This document shows positions 8,131 to 18,600 of a DNA stretch of 64,000 nt, piece after piece (position 1 is the first letter of the stretch; every line of letters begins with the position of its first letter). The position numbers and the translations under genes were made by a program. Below the pieces are notes generated by a model. That model had not been told where the DNA came from and did no database searches. It saw only the letters and a list, made by a program, of their open reading frames with translations. Origin of the DNA: Dyadobacter koreensis (GTDB lineage Bacteria; Bacteroidota; Bacteroidia; Cytophagales; Spirosomataceae); NCBI RefSeq assembly GCF_900108855.1, contig NZ_FNXY01000010.1, positions 276,929-340,928 on the forward strand, given 5' to 3'.

Positions 8131-8188
8131 AACTAATATCCGGTATATTGAATTTAATTATCCACAATCATCACAAGCGCACAAAATC

Positions 8189-8665
8189 ATGGCAAGTGTT
8201 AACAAAGTAATTCTTATCGGAAATTTAGGCAGCGACCCGGAAGTCAGATATCTGGAGAGCGGATCAGCCGTAGCAAAATTCAGCATTGCTACAACGGAAG
8301 CTTATACAAACAAAAGCGGTGAAAGAGTTGAAAACACAGAATGGCACCGCATTGAGTTATGGGAAGGACTTGCAAAAGTCGCTGAGAAATATCTTAAGAA
8401 AGGGAATTCTGTATATATAGAAGGAAGACTACGTACAGATAACTGGACGGACAAAGAAGGTGTCCAGAAATCGGGTGTGACGATCCGTGCAAACAGCATG
8501 ACCTTGTTGGGAGGACCTAATAATGGTGGTGGAGAAAATAATAATCAGGGAAATCAGGGCTATTCCCAACCTGCCGCACCGAGACAAAACCAAGCTCCAA
8601 GATCATCGGATCCTATCCCACCGTCTATGGCGGCAGGAAACGATGATGACGATCTGCCGTTCTGA
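8189..8665 (+). CDS. ssb: Single-stranded DNA-binding protein
   Basis: SSB coats single-stranded DNA in replication, recombination and repair. The protein has 158 residues. The N-terminal OB fold (about 1-110) starts MASVNKVILIGNLGSDPEVR and includes EWHRIELWEGLAKVAEKYL and the strand GNSVYIEGRLRTDNW. A flexible Gly/Asn/Gln/Pro-rich linker (about 112-150) leads to the acidic tip DDDDLPF that recruits partner proteins. It has its own likely promoter and is followed at 114 bp by gldE, as in other Bacteroidetes. Confidence 0.96.
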   Translation: MASVNKVILIGNLGSDPEVRYLESGSAVAKFSIATTEAYTNKSGERVENTEWHRIELWEGLAKVAEKYLKKGNSVYIEGRLRTDNWTDKEGVQKSGVTIRANSMTLLGGPNNGGGENNNQGNQGYSQPAAPRQNQAPRSSDPIPPSMAAGNDDDDLPF

Positions 8666-8779
8666 TTTCGAAAGTTTTCTACCTGAAAAACATGTTTTTT
8701 CTGTCGCAAAGTCCTTTGACAACAAGTTTTTTGGGTAGAATTCTTATCTTGGGTCTATTATGAACTTTTCAAATTTTTT

Positions 8780-10096
8780 GTGAAAGAAACTGCTGATAGT
8801 GACGATCCTTTGTCTCGAAAGCGTACGGGGATAAATTATCCCGCTAAAAGTGCGCTTCCATTACTGGCCGGTATGGTCATACCCATTGACAGCTACGCTG
8901 TTTACGAATTAATTCTTGTCTTCATTCTTTTGGCTGTCTCTCTTTTTCTGTCCGGGATCAGAGCTTCTTACGCAACAGCCGGCGCGATGGAAAATCCCTG
9001 GGAGCGAAAAAGTATTTCGGAAAACCATCTGCCTACGCGCATTCAGCAATTAGCACTTTCAATTATTCAGCGCGGCGTTACTTTACTTGCACTGTTACTG
9101 GCTGCGCGATTTACCTGGTTGCAAGTTCAAAATAACGACGAAACTATTTTTCACTGGATCTCGCTGGGAGCCCTGGCTTCCTGGATATGGCTTGATGTGA
9201 TGGTGAGGTTTTTTTCTGCTCGAAATGCTTCTGAATTAATTCCGAAAATTGCCGGGACAACACATTTAATCATAAAAGTCTGCGAGCCTTTAACAAAACC
9301 GATTACACGATTGGGTTATTTCTTCGGGATTTTAACGCCCGAGGGCTCCGAAATATCTACGGAAAGGCTGGAAGCGAAGGCAGAGAGTGAGGAGGAAACG
9401 GATCTTCTGCGCGGATTGGCAAATTTTCGGCAGACGAATGCGCGGAAAGCGATGCAGCCGCGTGTCAATATCACAGCGTTTGATATTGAATTAAACTTCC
9501 ATGAACTCATGGATAAAATCAATAAGTCGGGTTATTCCCGTGTTCCTGTTTACAGAGATACTTTGGATAGCGTGGAAGGAACTTTAAATGTAAAAGATTT
9601 ATTGCCTTACCTGCATCACAACGAACATTTTAACTGGCAAAAGCTGCTTCGCGAACCTTACCTGATTCCGGAAAGCAAGCGGCTTGACGACCTGATGAAG
9701 GAGTTTCAGAACCGGCGCGTTCATATGGCAATTGTGATTGACGAGTATGGAGGAACAAGTGGCCTTATAACCCTGGAAGATATTATCGAGGAAATTTTCG
9801 GAGATATCAACGATGAATATGACGAAGAGGATGAAGTGAATTATACCAAAGTTGATGAAAATACTTATGTCTTCGAAGGTAAAGTTTTGATCAACGACTT
9901 GTGTCGTATTCTCGATCTTGAATCTGATTATTTTGATGAAGTTCGTGGAAACAGTGAATCGCTGGCGGGTCTCTTATTGGAACTTTTTTCAAGGTTACCT
10001 CGGACAGGAGAAATTGCAACGCACCGGGAAATTACTTTCAAAGTGCAGTCAGCAGACAAGAAGAGGATTAAAAAAGTGAGGGTTTTGGTCAGCTAG
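8780..10096 (+). CDS. gldE: Gliding motility-associated protein GldE (CorC/HlyC-like, CBS domains)
   Basis: This integral membrane protein is related to the CNNM/CorC transporter family and is required with GldD for gliding and type IX secretion in Flavobacterium. It has 438 residues from GTG 8780; ATG 8873 is an alternative start close to the first membrane helix. Hydrophobic segments lie at about 42-62, 95-112 and 125-145. A CBS pair follows (GYSRVPVYRDT, then HMAIVIDEYGGTSGLITLEDIIEEIFGDI), and a CorC/HlyC C-terminal domain occupies about 350-435. The assignment rests on this architecture plus the mutY/ssb neighbourhood. gldD, which often follows, is absent here. The stop codon directly abuts the stop of the convergent VCBS gene. 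Confidence 0.85.
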   Translation: MKETADSDDPLSRKRTGINYPAKSALPLLAGMVIPIDSYAVYELILVFILLAVSLFLSGIRASYATAGAMENPWERKSISENHLPTRIQQLALSIIQRGVTLLALLLAARFTWLQVQNNDETIFHWISLGALASWIWLDVMVRFFSARNASELIPKIAGTTHLIIKVCEPLTKPITRLGYFFGILTPEGSEISTERLEAKAESEEETDLLRGLANFRQTNARKAMQPRVNITAFDIELNFHELMDKINKSGYSRVPVYRDTLDSVEGTLNVKDLLPYLHHNEHFNWQKLLREPYLIPESKRLDDLMKEFQNRRVHMAIVIDEYGGTSGLITLEDIIEEIFGDINDEYDEEDEVNYTKVDENTYVFEGKVLINDLCRILDLESDYFDEVRGNSESLAGLLLELFSRLPRTGEIATHREITFKVQSADKKRIKKVRVLVS

Positions 10097-13000
10097 TTAC
10101 TGGTTTACCGGGAAAGCTCTCGTTTTTCCTCGTGAGTCGTAAATATTAATTTTACTTATATTTTCTTTTGAAAGCCTAAATACTTGGGAAGATTGTGATA
10201 AATAACCTGAGCCATAATTCCATTCATGAATTCTTTTCTGACCATTTTTTAAAATAATTTCTGCTCTGATTTCATTCGCATGAGGCCGGATTGTAATTTG
10301 ATCTTTTCGCTTATCCACGGAGCGGAAGGCTTTAAGATTGTCATTATTTTGCGCCGCCAGAATTAACCTGTTTCCATCTGACAATGTCAATTCGGCCAGT
10401 CCTTTTCCATCGCCTTCTACCAGAAAACCGCTTGATGCGGATGAGACAGGAGTGAAGCCGCCTTTACCATTTCCTACCAACAGCAAACCGTTAAAAGCAT
10501 CCAGTCTTCCGCTGATTGATTCCGGCGCATAGGAATTTCCTGTGAGAATCAGGTCCAGATGTCCGTCTGCGTTATAATCATTTGTCGTAATGCCATATAC
10601 AGGCCCGAGCTGAGCGGCCGTTGGAAGTGGCTTGATTTTAAATTTTCCATTCCCAGAATTTTCCAGTAATACACTTCTCATCTCTTGACATATAAGACGT
10701 GTCGCATCTTTCAGCTCCTCCGTTGTAAACACATCCGAGATGCCTGCTTTTGCATAGTCGCTGTAATACACAAAACGTTTCTTAAGAAAGTTCATCTGGC
10801 TTGTCATTTCATCCCGTGGGTGGATCGGGTATAGGATATCTCCGAAATATTGTGAGATAACAGGATCCATTGAGCCGCTTTTGTCAAAATCTTTTGCAAT
10901 CATGGTTAACGGTTTTTTCGCAGAAGGCTTTCCTTCGGTGTTTAACCCAACATTTCCTGCAACATAATCGATATCACCGTCTTCATCAAAATCTCCTGCA
11001 ACGATACTATTCCACCAGCCTGTCGTGCCGGCAAGGCCGGTGGATGTCGTAACATTAACTAGTTTTCCGTTTTTATTTTTAAGAAAAGTTAGCGGCATCC
11101 ATTCTCCTGTGAGAATTAAATCAATCCAGCCATCCTGATCAAAATCTGTCCAAAGTGAGGAAGTGACCATTCCGACCGAATTTAAATCTGGACAGATTTG
11201 AGAAGTGATATCGGTAAATTTTCCTTTGTCATTTCGTAAGATCGCACTTTTAGGAGCTGCGGGATATTGTCCGGGTGTTAGTCTGCCTGCGACGAACAAA
11301 TCCAAATCTCCGTCTCTGTCAAAATCTATGGCGCTAACAGAAGATCCGCTCGTCGTGTTGATTGGTAATGCAGAGATATCATGTTTAAAATTACCTTTTC
11401 CATCATTAAAATAGAGCCTGTCCTGATAATATTTGGAGTCGGCCGGAAATTCACTGCTGCCACTCACGATGTATAGATCCGGACTTCCATCACCATTGGC
11501 ATCGAACAACAAGGAGCCCATGTCTTCTTCAAATTTCTTTTCTTTGGTCAATGGTTTTTCAGTAAATTCCCCCCGTGCATTCTGAATAAAAAAGCTTCCG
11601 GAATGGCGGAACGCGCCTCCAACATAGAAATCTTCTCGGGTATCTCCATTGATATCACCTACGGAGATGCCCGGGCCGTTTTGGGAAAGAAGATGCGGTA
11701 AAAGTGGCTGTACTTTAAAATCGATATAGAGTTCGTCAGTATGTTTATACTTGATTCCCAAACTTTCAGAAAGTTCTGTAAAAAAAATTGGCTGCTCAGC
11801 TGCTTTCTGTTTTTGATAAGATTCAGCATTTTTATATTCGATCGCCAATACCTGGTCCGCACCGATATTTTCTAAAAGCTGTGATTTTTGGTTGGGCCAG
11901 ACAATACGTATTGAATCCACCTTGTTGATTTTTCCCAAACCAAAGTGAAGTGTATTTTCAACTGTTGACTGATAACCTCGGTATGGAGAATGTTCGATAA
12001 ATTGTTTTTCATTTTTGTAAAACACACTCACTTTCGCTCCATAACCATGTGGGTTTTCTTTTGTTCCTTTCAAGGTTATTCGCAGATAGTGATGATCCGG
12101 AAATTTGTCAGAATTATTTTTATATACAAATGTTTCACGGTCAATATTATTGATGATTAAGTCAAGATCGCCATCGTTATCCATATCCGCATAAGCAGCG
12201 CCGTTTGAGAATGAAGGCGTATCAAAACCCCAGTATTCGGATTGGTTATTAAAGGTTAAATCGCCGTTATTTTTGAACAGATAATTCGCTATATGAGCAC
12301 CTTCCACTTCTTTTAAAGCTGCAACGGTAGGGGCGTTATCCAATTTTCCTGATTGCATCTGTTCCTGATGTTGGGCCATCCGATATACGACGAAATCACG
12401 GTTCGTTATATCTTTCGGATATCCGTTTGTGATCATAAGGTCCCTTTTTCCGTCATTATCGTAATCTGCAAATAATGCACTCCAGCTCCAGTCCGTAGCT
12501 TGTATTCCTGAAAATCTTCCTATTTCGCTAAAAAACGGATGGGTCGTTCCGGGACGGTTACCATTGTTATGCTGTAAAGTGTTACGCATAAACTGGGGTT
12601 GATAACCCATTCGCTGTTCGGAAAGATACCGGTCATAATTCATCAGACCGAACATGTTTTTACGACGTACATTTCCTTCGGGTAACATATCCAGCGTAAC
12701 GAAATCTACCAGACCATCGTTATCAATATCCGCTGCGTCGTTCCCCATGGCAGAGTAACTCTGATGACGGAAATAATCTGTGATCTCATTTTTGAACGTA
12801 CCGTTTTGCTGGTTTATATACAGAAGATCATTGGAAAGGTAATCATTCGAAACATAAACGTCGGGCCAGCCATCTTCATTGATATCGACAATTGAAACGC
12901 CAAGCCCAAACCCTTCTGCAAGAATATTGGCTTCCCGGGAAACATTCGTAAAAACAGGATTTCCATTTTTTACTCCATCATTTCTGAACAATTTATCTGT

Positions 13001-13654
13001 GCTGAGCGCTGAGCCGTCGGCCCGTTTAGGACGGATAACGTTTGGGCCTTTACGCTCCATCACATTGGTTACCAGAAATACATCGAGGTCGCCATCATGG
13101 TCATAGTCGAAAAATGCAGCCTGCGTAGTATTCCCTGCATAATCAAGACCATATTTTTTTGCCTGTTCGGTAAATTTATTATTTCCCTGGTTGATATAAA
13201 GCAAATTTGGGCGGGAGTAATTTTCCGGATCAACAGTACCGGCCGGCTGCGGCCCGGCCCTACAGACGTAAATATCAAGAAGCCCATCGGAATTTATGTC
13301 AACCATGGAAATTCCTCTTGACCAGCTGTTGGCAAGTGATATTCCGGATGATTCAGTAATGTCCTTAAATTGAAGGTTTCCCTTGTTCAGATATAATCGG
13401 CTTTCGGTCATATTTCCACCAAGAAAAATATCCTGAAGTCCGTCGTTATTGATATCTCCAATTCCGACACCACCGCCGTTGTAAAAATACTCGTAAGTAA
13501 GAATGTTCAGTTTTTCATCCTCTTTAAGGTCATTGGAAAACTTAATTCCTGTTTTTTCAGAGGACACCAATTCAAATAACGTATCTTGATTTTTCTTTTT
13601 GCAGCTGAAAATTATAGTGCCGTATAGTAAAAACAAGATCAGTTTTTTAATCAT
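10097..13654 (-). CDS. Large VCBS/FG-GAP repeat lipoprotein with ASPIC/UnbV domain
   Basis: The 1185-residue predicted surface lipoprotein begins with signal peptide MIKKLILFLLYGTIIFSC, with lipidation expected at Cys18. At least fourteen FG-GAP-type calcium-loop motifs of the DxNxDG/DxDxDG kind occur, such as GDINNDGLQDIF, FDYDHDGDLDVF and TDFDQDGWIDLI. They form two blocks (about 60-510 and 650-1100) consistent with beta-propellers. Between them sits an ASPIC/UnbV (CRTAC1-like) domain at about 520-610 (HGYGAKVSV, RGYQSTVENTLHFGLG). Such proteins are common beside SusCD in Cytophagales and may bind glycans or proteins at the cell surface. It overlaps the upstream small lipoprotein gene by 4 bp and is last in the locus. 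Confidence 0.88.
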   Translation of the reverse strand: MIKKLILFLLYGTIIFSCKKKNQDTLFELVSSEKTGIKFSNDLKEDEKLNILTYEYFYNGGGVGIGDINNDGLQDIFLGGNMTESRLYLNKGNLQFKDITESSGISLANSWSRGISMVDINSDGLLDIYVCRAGPQPAGTVDPENYSRPNLLYINQGNNKFTEQAKKYGLDYAGNTTQAAFFDYDHDGDLDVFLVTNVMERKGPNVIRPKRADGSALSTDKLFRNDGVKNGNPVFTNVSREANILAEGFGLGVSIVDINEDGWPDVYVSNDYLSNDLLYINQQNGTFKNEITDYFRHQSYSAMGNDAADIDNDGLVDFVTLDMLPEGNVRRKNMFGLMNYDRYLSEQRMGYQPQFMRNTLQHNNGNRPGTTHPFFSEIGRFSGIQATDWSWSALFADYDNDGKRDLMITNGYPKDITNRDFVVYRMAQHQEQMQSGKLDNAPTVAALKEVEGAHIANYLFKNNGDLTFNNQSEYWGFDTPSFSNGAAYADMDNDGDLDLIINNIDRETFVYKNNSDKFPDHHYLRITLKGTKENPHGYGAKVSVFYKNEKQFIEHSPYRGYQSTVENTLHFGLGKINKVDSIRIVWPNQKSQLLENIGADQVLAIEYKNAESYQKQKAAEQPIFFTELSESLGIKYKHTDELYIDFKVQPLLPHLLSQNGPGISVGDINGDTREDFYVGGAFRHSGSFFIQNARGEFTEKPLTKEKKFEEDMGSLLFDANGDGSPDLYIVSGSSEFPADSKYYQDRLYFNDGKGNFKHDISALPINTTSGSSVSAIDFDRDGDLDLFVAGRLTPGQYPAAPKSAILRNDKGKFTDITSQICPDLNSVGMVTSSLWTDFDQDGWIDLILTGEWMPLTFLKNKNGKLVNVTTSTGLAGTTGWWNSIVAGDFDEDGDIDYVAGNVGLNTEGKPSAKKPLTMIAKDFDKSGSMDPVISQYFGDILYPIHPRDEMTSQMNFLKKRFVYYSDYAKAGISDVFTTEELKDATRLICQEMRSVLLENSGNGKFKIKPLPTAAQLGPVYGITTNDYNADGHLDLILTGNSYAPESISGRLDAFNGLLLVGNGKGGFTPVSSASSGFLVEGDGKGLAELTLSDGNRLILAAQNNDNLKAFRSVDKRKDQITIRPHANEIRAEIILKNGQKRIHEWNYGSGYLSQSSQVFRLSKENISKINIYDSRGKTRAFPVNQ

Positions 13655-14076
13655 TTTAGTGCAGAAATAGAGTCAGAGGATATTTTGGAGAAAAAGCGTA
13701 TCTCGTAAAGTTTTTGATTTTTTCCGGGAAGATAAGGCTTTTGGTCTTTCTTTAAAATAAGGTGACTTTCGTCCAGTTTGAGAATTTTATAACCGTTCAA
13801 AAAGTTGCCTGCCGAGTCGAGGTACACCAGCGAATCACCAGATACTATTTTGTAATCATACTTACGAAACTCGGCTTTTCTCCGCTCAAAAACTTCGTTC
13901 TTTTCGTTGTATTCAAAGTTTGACCAATGTTCATCCTGAGAATTATTGGTATGGGAAAAACCATTGACAAAGTTTGATATGGAATCGGTCTTCCATGTGC
14001 CTTGAATTTGTCTCTCCTTAGTCGCACATTGTGTCAATATTAAAATCAGCAAAAGGAGCACGAATGTCTTTTTCAC
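13651..14076 (-). CDS. Small hypothetical lipoprotein
   Basis: The 141-residue protein has a lipoprotein signal peptide (MKKTFVLLLLILILTQCATK, Cys17). The remainder is polar and beta-rich, with IQGTWKTDSISNF resembling the start of lipocalin-like or DUF4488-like domains; the family cannot be fixed by eye. Its stop overlaps the VCBS gene start by 4 bp (ATGA-type coupling), so the two are probably translated together. A terminator-like hairpin separates it from susD upstream. Confidence 0.7.
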   Translation of the reverse strand: MKKTFVLLLLILILTQCATKERQIQGTWKTDSISNFVNGFSHTNNSQDEHWSNFEYNEKNEVFERRKAEFRKYDYKIVSGDSLVYLDSAGNFLNGYKILKLDESHLILKKDQKPYLPGKNQKLYEIRFFSKISSDSISALK

Positions 14077-14108
14077 GTTTTTTGAATGTGTTCAATTTGA
14101 AAAAAGAA

Positions 14109-14153
14109 AGAAGCCAACTTTCGAAAGGACGATATCCCTATGTTGACTTCTTC
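14109..14153 (-). terminator. Terminator/attenuator hairpin after susD (first locus)
   Basis: On the minus strand the stem AAGAAGTCAAC/GTTGGCTTCTT (one G-U pair) is followed by TTCTTTTTTC, a Rho-independent layout. It lies between susD (stop at 14203) and the small lipoprotein gene (start at 14076). Partial read-through would give less lipoprotein and VCBS mRNA than susCD mRNA. Confidence 0.65.
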
Positions 14154-14202
14154 CAAAATATGCCGGGGACTTTCCGGGTATATTAACTATATTTCTTAAT
14201 GC

Positions 14203-15645
14203 TTAATAATTGCTATTTTGAATCAGCACGCCATTACTAAGGTCGACCTCGCGTTGAGGAAGGGGGAAGTAATAGTGTTTAGGTTTGACGAAATTGCGGC
14301 TTGGCTTGTAAGGTCCGCGGGCGATTTTATAATGCGCAGTGATGTCAATTAAGCCCGCCTTATCCCAACGCATCAAATCCTGATGACGCTCATTTTCGCC
14401 TGCAAGTTCGACACGACGCTCATGCATAATATCCTTCATCGTAGCGCCGGTAATTTCTTTCACGCCTGCACGTTTTCTGACCGCATTAAGTTCTGCATCA
14501 CCATTTTGTCCCGAGCGGATTTTAGCTTCCGCCGCCAAAAGATAAACATCTGCTGAGCGTAAAAAAGGAGCATTCAGACTTTGATCCATGTCACCTGTTG
14601 AAGTAAACTGAGAATATTTTCTAAACGCAAAACCTGTTACACGCGTCATGTCGGCGGTAAATTCAGTTTCACCAAGAGAACCTCTTTCTACCTTATCACC
14701 AGGGCTGAAAATAGAATAGGCTTTGCGGGGATCGCCTTCTTCAAATTCATTCACCAAATCCTGAATTGGCTCATGAAATCCCCAGCCTCCAAATGTCTGA
14801 GGCGTGTGATAATAAGCAGGCGAATTGTCTGTTGTCCAGCCCGTTTCATATTGCAGCGAAAACAGGGTTTCTGAATTATTTTCTGTCACCAGTTCAAAAT
14901 TCTGATTGAATTCCGTTGCCAGTTTATAGGCAGCATTCGACGTGACTTTGGTGCTGGCTTCGATCGCCTTTGCCCAGTTTTCCTGGTAGACATACAATTT
15001 GGCAAGAAAACCGTAAGCAGCGCCCTGCGTTGCACGACCCGCCTCAGTGGCTTCGTACGCAACAGGCAAAAGTGTTGCAGCTTTCTGGAAATCAGCTTCC
15101 GCCTGCGCTCTTACTTGTGCAAGCGTAGATTTTGGTTTATTGTATGTTTGATTCAATGCATCTTCTTCCAAAAGAATTGGTACCTCACCGTAGATGAGCG
15201 AAAGTCGCCAGTATACAAAACCACGTAAAAAATAGGCCTCACCCATACTACGGTTTCGCAAAGTTTCGTCCATTGTTACCTTCGGAGCATTGATGAGCAC
15301 TGCATTGGCCCTTGAAATAACTTCATATTTTGTTGACCACGTCGCCAGTATATGAGAATTGGAAGCATCAAAAGTGAACATTTCCAGAGCAGTTTCATCG
15401 GCATGATCACCGGCCCGGTTCATATCATCGGAGCAGTTATCGAAGGTGTATTCGGTGTGTGCGAAGCCGTCTTCATTAAGCAACGGCGCATAGATGGCAT
15501 TCGTGGCAGCCACTACGTCATCGCCATTCCGCCAGTATTGCTGTGACGTAACCTGGCCATACGGCGTTGTTTCCAGTAAGTTATCCTGGCAACTGAATAA
15601 CGTTGCAAGAAAAATATATCCGGCAAGTGTAGTTATCTTTCTCAT
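14203..15645 (-). CDS. RagB/SusD family outer-membrane nutrient-binding lipoprotein
   Basis: SusD-type lipoproteins form the lid on the SusC TonB-dependent channel and capture the substrate outside the cell. The protein has 480 residues. The signal peptide MRKITTLAGYIFLATLFSC gives a lipidated Cys19, followed by QDNLLETTPYGQVTSQQYW typical of SusD starts. TPR-like helices carry AYFLRGFVYWRLSLIYGEVP. The C-terminal signature MHERRVELAGENERHQDLMRW and the terminal FPLPQREVDLSNGVLIQNSNY-type ending are diagnostic of the family. It starts 39 bp downstream of its SusC partner. The substrate is unknown; no carbohydrate-active enzyme is in this locus. Confidence 0.94.
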   Translation of the reverse strand: MRKITTLAGYIFLATLFSCQDNLLETTPYGQVTSQQYWRNGDDVVAATNAIYAPLLNEDGFAHTEYTFDNCSDDMNRAGDHADETALEMFTFDASNSHILATWSTKYEVISRANAVLINAPKVTMDETLRNRSMGEAYFLRGFVYWRLSLIYGEVPILLEEDALNQTYNKPKSTLAQVRAQAEADFQKAATLLPVAYEATEAGRATQGAAYGFLAKLYVYQENWAKAIEASTKVTSNAAYKLATEFNQNFELVTENNSETLFSLQYETGWTTDNSPAYYHTPQTFGGWGFHEPIQDLVNEFEEGDPRKAYSIFSPGDKVERGSLGETEFTADMTRVTGFAFRKYSQFTSTGDMDQSLNAPFLRSADVYLLAAEAKIRSGQNGDAELNAVRKRAGVKEITGATMKDIMHERRVELAGENERHQDLMRWDKAGLIDITAHYKIARGPYKPSRNFVKPKHYYFPLPQREVDLSNGVLIQNSNY

Positions 15646-15684
15646 AATAATATAAATTCTGCTGGTATAATCTGAACGGTTAAA

Positions 15685-18600
15685 CTAGAATGACAGAGAC
15701 GCTCCGATGGTGAAAGTTCTTGCCAGGGGATATTGCGCGTAATCAACATTAAGCTGATTATATTGTCCTGTTCCGCCGCTCACATAGCCAAGTTCTGGGT
15801 TCAGTCCGGAATACTTCGTAAATGTGATAATGTTCTGGCCTGTAACATAAATCCGCGCCTGCGACATTTTTAACTTTCCGGTAACAGATTTTGGCAGTGT
15901 ATAGCCAAGCGTCATATTTTTCAATCGTAAGAAATCTCCTTTTTCAACAAAGAGGTCCGAAGGGCGGAAGTTGCGGTTTGCATTATCTATACTTACCCTA
16001 GGAACCGAATTGCTTGTGCCGTCACCGTTCCAGCGGTCCATAGCGTCGGCATACAGGTTGAACGAATAACTGGCGTCAAGTCCCTGCATGCGGTCTGCAT
16101 TGTAAATGGAAACACCGCCAACGCCGACAAAAAACAAGTTGAAATCAAAACCTTTATAGTTAAGACCCGCAGAAAATCCGTAATTAACTTTCGGCTGAGG
16201 ACTCCCGATGATCGTTCTGTCCTGATCGTCAATAATACCGTCATTGTTCAAATCCACAAAGCGTACATCGCCTGGTTGAATCTGACCATCTGAGCGGCGC
16301 AAATCATTTGCAATGTTCGCATCTGAGTCAATTTGTCCCTGATTTTGATAAAGCCCGTCAGTTTTGTATCCGTAAAAAGTGCCATATGGCTGTCCTTCAT
16401 AGGTACGAACGATTTCCTGTTGACCGCGTCCGTATAACTGTGTAGCCAAAAAACCACCTGGTGTTGCCAGTTTGGTAATTCTGTTTTTAATAAAAGTCGC
16501 GTTCCCACTCAAATTGAAAGTAAAGTCTCCCAATGTGTGACGGTAAGATGCTTCCAGTTCCAAACCCTGATTTCTAAGCTCTCCTATATTCTGGTCAGGA
16601 ATAGTCGATGTTCCGATCGTACCAATTGATGGAGGCGCGAGAAGCATCTTTTTTGTATCCTTGATAAAATAATTTGCGGATAGATACAGGCTGTTTTTCA
16701 TCAAACCGGCTTCAAGTCCGAAGTTGCTCATTTCGGCAGTTTCCCAACCGATATTAACATTTGCCAATCTGCTTTGCGCTGAGCCGGCGATCTGGTTTTG
16801 TACGCCTCCGTTTCCAAAAGCATAACGGTAAGAAGAATTGATCAATGCGAGATATTGCAGTGAAGCCACATTCTGGTTGCCCAGTTGTCCCCAACCGCCT
16901 GTCAACTTGAAGTTGCTGAAAACAGGTAAAGCATTTTTGAAAAACGATTCTTCCGAAATTCTCCATCCGGCAGAAAACGCAGGAAAGTAACCCCACTGAT
17001 TTCCGGGAGCAAATTTGGAAGAACCATCACTACGAACAGTCGCTGTAAATAAATAACGGTCTTTGAAAGAATAATTGACACGTCCGAAAACAGAAGCAAG
17101 GGCATCATAACTTCGGCCGCCGTTTCCGCCATCGCTCAAAGGAATCGATACGATCGTTCCGGCATATTGCATATATCGAAGCGAAGGGTCTTCACTTGCA
17201 AAATCACGTCCGCGTTGATTTGCATAAATATCATTGAAAGTCTGGGAGGTGTAGCCACCGACAAGACTCAATGCATGCTGACCAAATTTTTTGTCGTAAG
17301 ACAGAAAATATTCCTGCAAAAAGGACCAGTTTTTGTCATGACTTAGTCCAAGCTGGTTATAAGCGTTTGTTCTGAACTGGTCATTAATTTTTACGTCGAA
17401 AGTATGGCTTTCGCTGAACGTCGCATCCATGGCAACATTTGCGCGCAGTTTTAATCCTTCGATTATTTCAAGCTCTCCTGTTACGCTGCCAAGAAAACGG
17501 TTGCGAACATTATCCGTATCCTGGTTGTCGACTGTGAAAACAGGGTTGTTAATATCTCCAAAAGCACCAATTCCCTGTGTAGAGCTGTATGTGCCGTCCG
17601 CATTTTTAACAGGTAGTCCGGGATGGAAACGAATAGCGCTCCATAGCAAACCTGTTTGTGAAGATTTTGTATCCGGAGAACTGTTATGCGTATTCGTAAA
17701 CTGGAAATTCTGGCCGATCTTTATTTTAGAGCCAATTTTATGATCCGAGTTAATACGGAAATTCAACCGTTTGTAGTTTGATTTTTCAATGATACCCTTT
17801 TCATTATAATATCCTCCCGAAATTGAGAACGATGAATATTTACCGCCACCGCGAATGGACGCATCATAATTTTGTGTGATTCCCTGTTGTAACAACTCAT
17901 CCTGCCAGTTTGTAAGCTGAGTCTGGTACCTGGCATCTTGCCAGATCGCCGGAATTGGCAGGCCATCGTTTTGATATGCTTCTCTTTTTAACATAGCCAG
18001 AGAAGGTGCGTCCAATACGTCCAACGTTTTGATCCTGTTTGTTACCCCTACATACGCATTCACAGAAAGCGCGATCGGATTATCGAATTTTCCGCGTTTT
18101 GTTGTAATGATAATAACGCCGTTCGCCGCCCGCGTTCCATAGATAGCGGAAGCGGAAGCATCTTTCAAAATTTCAATGGATTCAATGTCGTTGGGGTTGA
18201 CGTCGTTCATACTTCCTGATGGAACACCGTCGATTACGACAAGCGGAGAAGCATTATTTACGGTACCGAAGCCGCGGATCTGAATGGTCCCGGCATCTCC
18301 CGGAGCTCCGCCATTACGCACGATATTGACACCGGCAGCTCTTCCCTGAAGTGCCTGCTGGGCTCCGCCGGACGGAAGATTTTGGAAATCAGCTCCCTTT
18401 ACAGAAGAAACTGCCCCTGTTACATCTTTCTTTTCTTGCGTGCCATATCCGACGACAACCACTTCATTCAACGCGCTCACATCCGGAACAAGCGATATGT
18501 TAAGTACATCCGTTTTTTCCAGTTTTACCTCCTGACTGACATATCCGATGAAGGAGAATTTCAAGGCCGTGGCATCATCCGCAACGGATAATTGGTATTC

